Positions 24,277 to 27,209 of a DNA stretch of 27,209 bases are shown in pieces. Positions within the stretch are counted from its first letter, which is position 1. The number at the start of each line of letters is the position of its first letter. The stretch lies in the IMG/VR virus record IMGVR_UViG_3300020416_000055, positions 1 to 27,209 of that record; one strand, given 5' to 3'. Under the pieces are notes generated by a model. That model made no database searches, was not told where the DNA came from, and was given only the letters and a program-made list of their open reading frames with translations. A program made the position numbers and the translations under genes. This DNA is from a virus.

Positions 24277-24658
24277 TATAAAGACAGGATCATCTGTTGA
24301 AAGATCTGATGAGAGAATAAAAGAAACTCAGGAGGTATTCACACCCCCTGAATTGGTAGAATCAATGATAGATGATATTCATATTGATTTATTGAAAGAT
24401 CCTAGCAGTAAATTTATTGATAATTCAGCAGGTTGTGGCAATTTCTTGATTGGACTAAAGGAAAGACTCTGTTTATACCATACTGAGAAGCATGTATTGA
24501 ATCACATGTTATATGCTGTCGAACTCATGGAGGATAATCATAAGGAACTATGTGGTCGTTTGGGTGTGACAACTCATCATCCGCACTATGTTTGTGCAAA
24601 TGCTTTGGAATATGACTATAGTTTTGGTGAACCGATAGGTGTTGAGCAGTTCTTTTGA
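24260..24658 (+). CDS. N6-adenine DNA methyltransferase, N-terminal (AdoMet-binding) half
   Basis: The 132-residue protein carries the front half of a gamma-type adenine methyltransferase. EVFTPPELVESMID is motif X, FIDNSAGCGNFLIGL is motif I (AdoMet loop), MLYAVELMEDN matches motif II and HYVCANALEYD matches motif III. It stops shortly after motif III (SFGEPIGVEQFF), exactly where NPPY would follow in a normal enzyme, and NPPY begins the preceding gene. The ATG lies within the last codons of that gene, 17 bases before its end, in the +1 frame, and no good ribosome binding site is visible. Reinitiation after the upstream stop is likely. Alone it should bind AdoMet but not methylate. Confidence 0.75.
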   Translation: MKNKHNIKTGSSVERSDERIKETQEVFTPPELVESMIDDIHIDLLKDPSSKFIDNSAGCGNFLIGLKERLCLYHTEKHVLNHMLYAVELMEDNHKELCGRLGVTTHHPHYVCANALEYDYSFGEPIGVEQFF

Positions 24659-24675
24659 AATAATTCGACACACAC

Positions 24676-24704
24676 TTGACAACATTGCTCACATCGGTTA
24701 TATT
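24676..24704 (+). promoter_or_regulatory. Sigma70 promoter, TTGACA-17-TATATT
   Basis: TTGACA (24676-24681), a 17-base spacer and TATATT (24699-24704, one mismatch) form a strong early-type promoter just after the methyltransferase halves. Transcription should start near 24711, leaving a leader of about 95 bases before the ATG at 24806. Confidence 0.75.
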
Positions 24705-24733
24705 GGGTTCATCGGGGCAAGCATGATCATCGG
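24692..24733 (+). repeat. Three CATCGG direct repeats at exact 18-base spacing over the promoter
   Basis: CATCGG occurs at 24692, 24710 and 24728. The first lies inside the promoter spacer, the second at the predicted start point, and the third about 18 bases downstream. The arrangement resembles an operator array at which a protein could block RNA polymerase. The bases between copies are not conserved. Confidence 0.4.
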
Positions 24734-24792
24734 ATCAGTTACTCCGTAGGATGAGATATTCGATCATCCTTTACTATATTACGCCTCTGGCG
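24731..24792 (+). promoter_or_regulatory. Structured 5' leader with three small hairpins
   Basis: The leader can form CGGA/TCCG (24731-24746), a seven-pair AGGATGA/TCATCCT stem with a nine-base loop (24748-24770), and CGCC/GGCG with a three-base loop (24782-24792). The last lies 13 bases before the ATG, where a ribosome binding site would be expected, and no clear Shine-Dalgarno sequence is present. It may be a translational control element; no known riboswitch class is recognised. Confidence 0.35.
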
Positions 24793-24805
24793 GACTTTAA
24801 ATTTT

Positions 24806-25894
24806 ATGACATTTTCAAAAGAAAACGCAGATGACTTGAATGACATCGCATTCAACGGATACGTTGATTGGGAAGATTTTCAACTCACTAGCGTCAATCA
24901 CAAATTAAAAGACTACTATCAATCAATAATTGATACAGTTAGTTTCAAAACTTGTAACGTACTAAGAGCAGAAACCGTTTCTGTTAGTGCTACACGTAAG
25001 GTAGCATCAGCGAATCCTGGTAGAGTTAACGGAAATTCGCAAGAAGCATACGACATTGTAGAGAGAAACTGCAAGAGGGGTTGGAACATCGGAGACACCC
25101 CACCATTTCTTTTTCAAAACCATAAGTTTGCTAACGGAGCTCATAGATTTTGGTACTTTGAAGATCACAACATCGGATACGTTCCAACTTATATTGTAGA
25201 ACCAAAAGCAGGATTTTCTGAGAACGACGTAATCAACGAAATCGGTGTAAAATACCAAGAGAGACCAAAAGGTACTCCAACAAAATTCCAAGATTATGTT
25301 GCTAGAGGTCGTGTTTGGGTTATTGAGCAAAACGAAAAAAGAACTATCAACGATAAGTTACTCCCACAAGATAGAGTAACACTTGACGAAGTTCGTGAGT
25401 GGGTTAACGACATTGCTGATTGGGAAACCGAAGATAAGCAAGTGAAACTCACAGACGCTATCTACAACTCCACAGAGAAACCTTTATTCTTGGCATTTTT
25501 CACAAGAGCTCAAGCAGCAAAGTTTCTTGGTAACAACGGTATAAGAATTACTGCTTCTACTTCTAATGTAAAAGGTAAAGTTGTTAACCGTTTAGTTAGT
25601 GCTATGGGTGTGGTACATGTCCACAGAGATTTCATTCCTCAATTTATGAAGGATATGGAGAAAGGCATCAAAACAAGAGTTAACTTCTATGTCAACACAA
25701 ACTTGGTTGAGGACTCTAAAGGTGTTAAAACTTATATCAATGCCAGAATAAATGAGATCGAGGAGTGGATTGTTTCATGTAGAATAAACTTTGGTGTTGA
25801 AGCTGAAGCAAAGATACGTGAGCATCTAATCTATGGATACCGCCCACCTCACATTGTTGCTCAAGATAACGAGCAAATGCAACCAGTTAAGTAA
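24806..25894 (+). CDS. Unknown protein of a self-contained cassette, possible ParB-like fold
   Basis: The 362-residue protein is not recognised by family. Residues 95-135 (FLFQNHKFANGAHRFWYFEDHNIGYVPTYIV region, with Asn110-Gly111-xxx-His113-Arg114) resemble the GxHR-helix-strand signature of ParB/Srx-type domains, which bind nucleotides or cut DNA. The rest is helical and charged, with no signal peptide or membrane segment. Its codons end in C far more often than those of the structural genes, which prefer T, suggesting a different origin or early expression. It has its own strong promoter (24676) and terminator (25902), the layout of a phage moron. A host-takeover, DNA-modification or anti-defence role is possible, but no function can be assigned from sequence alone. 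Confidence 0.6.
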   Translation: MTFSKENADDLNDIAFNGYVDWEDFQLTSVNHKLKDYYQSIIDTVSFKTCNVLRAETVSVSATRKVASANPGRVNGNSQEAYDIVERNCKRGWNIGDTPPFLFQNHKFANGAHRFWYFEDHNIGYVPTYIVEPKAGFSENDVINEIGVKYQERPKGTPTKFQDYVARGRVWVIEQNEKRTINDKLLPQDRVTLDEVREWVNDIADWETEDKQVKLTDAIYNSTEKPLFLAFFTRAQAAKFLGNNGIRITASTSNVKGKVVNRLVSAMGVVHVHRDFIPQFMKDMEKGIKTRVNFYVNTNLVEDSKGVKTYINARINEIEEWIVSCRINFGVEAEAKIREHLIYGYRPPHIVAQDNEQMQPVK

Positions 25895-25901
25895 CTGACA
25901 C

Positions 25902-25926
25902 AAGACCCCTTCGGGGGTCTTTTTTT
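25902..25926 (+). terminator. Rho-independent terminator with UUCG tetraloop
   Basis: AAGACCCC and GGGGTCTT pair around a TTCG loop (25910-25913), and the stem runs into a T tract ending at 25926. It is a textbook intrinsic terminator, starting seven bases after the stop of the cassette gene. It isolates the cassette from the helicase gene. Confidence 0.95.
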
Positions 25927-25927
25927 A

Positions 25928-25936
25928 TGTTATAAT
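25928..25936 (+). promoter_or_regulatory. Extended -10 promoter of the helicase gene (TGTTATAAT)
   Basis: TGTTATAAT is a perfect extended -10 element directly after the terminator. No consensus -35 is present, because that position falls in the terminator stem. The same nine bases occur in the methyltransferase promoter at 23683-23691. Transcription should start near 25943, about 15 bases before the ATG at 25958. Confidence 0.65.
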
Positions 25937-25957
25937 ATATTCAACTGAGAAACATTG

Positions 25958-27121
25958 ATGCCATTACGTCCACACCAAACTGATGCTCTGGATGCTATGG
26001 CAAACCATAACAAGGGGCAGATCATCGTTCCTACAGGTGGTGGTAAGACCATGTGTATGATTGAGGATGCCAAGAGAGGAGGCACTACTGTTGTAGTTGC
26101 TCCTCGTATTCTATTGGCAGAGCAGTTATCATCTGAGTTTCTTGAGATTCTTAATGATGTATCTGTAATGCACGTTCACAGTGGTGAGACAGATCACTAT
26201 TCTTCAACCAAAGCAAATGATGTTTCTGAGTGGACTTTACTCAACAGATTATTTGGTAAGAATAGTTTAATCTTTACTACATATCATTCACTACACAGAG
26301 TACAAGAGTCTGGTATTCCTGTAGATACAATTTACTTTGATGAGGCACATAATAGTGTTCAACGAAACTTTTTCCCTTCTGTGGAACATTTTGCAACTGT
26401 GGGTTCTAACAGGTGCTATTTCTTTACTGCTACTCCTAAGCATAGTACTACTCCTTTCAAAGCTGGAATGAATGATACCAAGGTGTATGGTCAGGTAATT
26501 GCTAATGTACCAGCACCTAAGTTAGTAGATCAAGGATACATACTACCACCTAAAGTTGAGGTGTATAAGAGTCGTTTACTTAGAAAGGATGAGATCTTTG
26601 CTGATGTAGAGTCAGAACAAATGTTGAGTGCTATTGATAGATTAGATGTAGATAAAGTTCTTATTTGTGCTAAGTCTACCAAACAAATTATTAATCTTAC
26701 ATCTCAATCTGATTTCTGTTATGAATTAAATGTTCGTGGATATAGTTGGATGTATATTACTGCTAAGACAGGTGCTATCATCAATGGTAAGAAGGTAGGT
26801 AGAGATGAGTTCTTTGAGACTCTCAATGCGTGGGGTAAGGATGATGATAAGAAGTTTGTAGTATTACATCACAGTATATTGGCAGAAGGTATTAATGTAA
26901 AGGGATTGGAGGCAGCATTGTTTATGCGTAATATGGATTACATTACTATCTCTCAAACTATTGGTAGAGTAATTCGTTTAGGTAATGTAAACAAAACTCA
27001 TGGCAAAGTATGTGTTCCTGTGTATAATAATGTTGGTATCTCTACTGCCCGAAAGGTTGAGGCAGTTGTAGATACTGTATTCAATCAGGGTCAACCAGCA
27101 ATTTCAGTTGTTACAAGATGA
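25958..27121 (+). CDS. uvsW: UvsW-like superfamily 2 DNA helicase (short form)
   Basis: The 387-residue helicase begins MPLRPHQTDALDAM, the Q-type motif. It shows Walker A PTGGGKT (residues 25-31), DEAH (128-131), motif III TAT (157-159), and motif VI QTIGRVIR (333-340) in the second RecA domain. T4 UvsW unwinds branched DNA, drives fork regression, and clears R-loops to shut off origin-type replication. T4 UvsW has roughly 500 residues; this one lacks the N-terminal domain that precedes the helicase core, and the upstream terminator rules out a longer start. ATG 25958 is preferred over the TTG three bases earlier. GAGA upstream may serve as ribosome binding site. Its stop overlaps the next start (ATGA at 27118-27121). 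Confidence 0.85.
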   Translation: MPLRPHQTDALDAMANHNKGQIIVPTGGGKTMCMIEDAKRGGTTVVVAPRILLAEQLSSEFLEILNDVSVMHVHSGETDHYSSTKANDVSEWTLLNRLFGKNSLIFTTYHSLHRVQESGIPVDTIYFDEAHNSVQRNFFPSVEHFATVGSNRCYFFTATPKHSTTPFKAGMNDTKVYGQVIANVPAPKLVDQGYILPPKVEVYKSRLLRKDEIFADVESEQMLSAIDRLDVDKVLICAKSTKQIINLTSQSDFCYELNVRGYSWMYITAKTGAIINGKKVGRDEFFETLNAWGKDDDKKFVVLHHSILAEGINVKGLEAALFMRNMDYITISQTIGRVIRLGNVNKTHGKVCVPVYNNVGISTARKVEAVVDTVFNQGQPAISVVTR

Positions 27122-27209
27122 AAGAATTTAACTATGATCTCGATTATAAGACCCTTGACTTTACAGTTGAGGAGAATCGCAAACTTTATCGCATTGGAAG
27201 GGGAGAACA
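27118..27209 (+). CDS. Start of a further gene, possibly DUF4385-type (3' truncated by the window)
   Basis: The ATG overlaps the helicase stop (ATGA) and the frame stays open to the end of the window, giving 30 residues that begin MKEFNYDLDYKTLDF and continue through RKLYRIGRGE. The opening, with Asp-Tyr/Leu pairs followed by LYRIGRGE, resembles from memory the N-terminus of DUF4385 proteins found in T4-like marine phages and bacteria, whose function is unknown. Only this fragment is visible, so the family call is tentative. The overlap suggests co-translation with the helicase. Confidence 0.55.
   Translation, partial: MKEFNYDLDYKTLDFTVEENRKLYRIGRGE

Noticed and set aside
24748-24770. Seven-pair hairpin as a terminator for the methyltransferase genes
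   Set aside because: It has a nine-base loop, only moderate stem strength and no real T tract, and it lies downstream of a strong promoter.
24659-24805. Possible tRNA or small RNA gene in the largest gap
   Set aside because: No cloverleaf, T-loop or acceptor pairing could be found; the gap is explained by a promoter and leader.

Overview
This looks like a piece of a T4-like marine myovirus, most probably a cyanophage of Synechococcus or Prochlorococcus; a related marine host such as a pelagibacter cannot be excluded. The reasons are the tightly packed one-strand gene order, the AT-rich T-ending codon use, a gp5-type spike followed by very long beta-rich fibre proteins, a peptidase S74 fibre chaperone, late-promoter-like NATAAATA boxes, two Fe(II)/2-oxoglutarate oxygenases and a UvsW-type helicase. 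Every credible gene is on the + strand. No tRNA, rRNA, CRISPR array, insertion sequence or attachment site was seen.

Positions 1-10955 hold baseplate spike and fibre genes: a proline-rich tail end of an upstream gene, a gp5-like beta-helical spike, a 1131-residue fibre, a 545-residue protein with three copies of a domain bearing a HAYPR-x-TDP motif, a collagen-like protein, a small conserved protein, and a second collagen-like protein. The last one has a cupredoxin-like domain between two collagen stalks and ends in a tail-collar tip with 13 His-x-His motifs. Positions 10968-12722 hold two prolyl-4-hydroxylase-like oxygenases and two small unknown genes. Positions 12760-23677 hold three more fibre or adhesin genes: a 1945-residue fibre with a self-cleaving S74 chaperone, a 626-residue repeat fibre and a 1050-residue glycine-rich adhesin-like protein.

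Near 23680 the character changes. Late-type boxes give way to sigma70-type promoters (TTGACA/TATAAT). Here lie two half-genes of an N6-adenine DNA methyltransferase in swapped order, then a self-contained cassette (promoter, structured leader, unknown gene with a possible ParB-like fold, UUCG terminator) with a different codon style, then a short UvsW-like helicase and the start of a further gene.

The main working idea is that the phage builds collagen-like adhesion fibres rich in Gly-Pro-Pro and carries next to them two enzymes whose active-site pattern matches collagen prolyl-4-hydroxylases, so it may modify its own fibres. The cupredoxin-like domain and the metal-binding-type tip suggest that metals also matter to one fibre. 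The second candidate for an undescribed arrangement is the split, circularly permuted methyltransferase beside the independent cassette.
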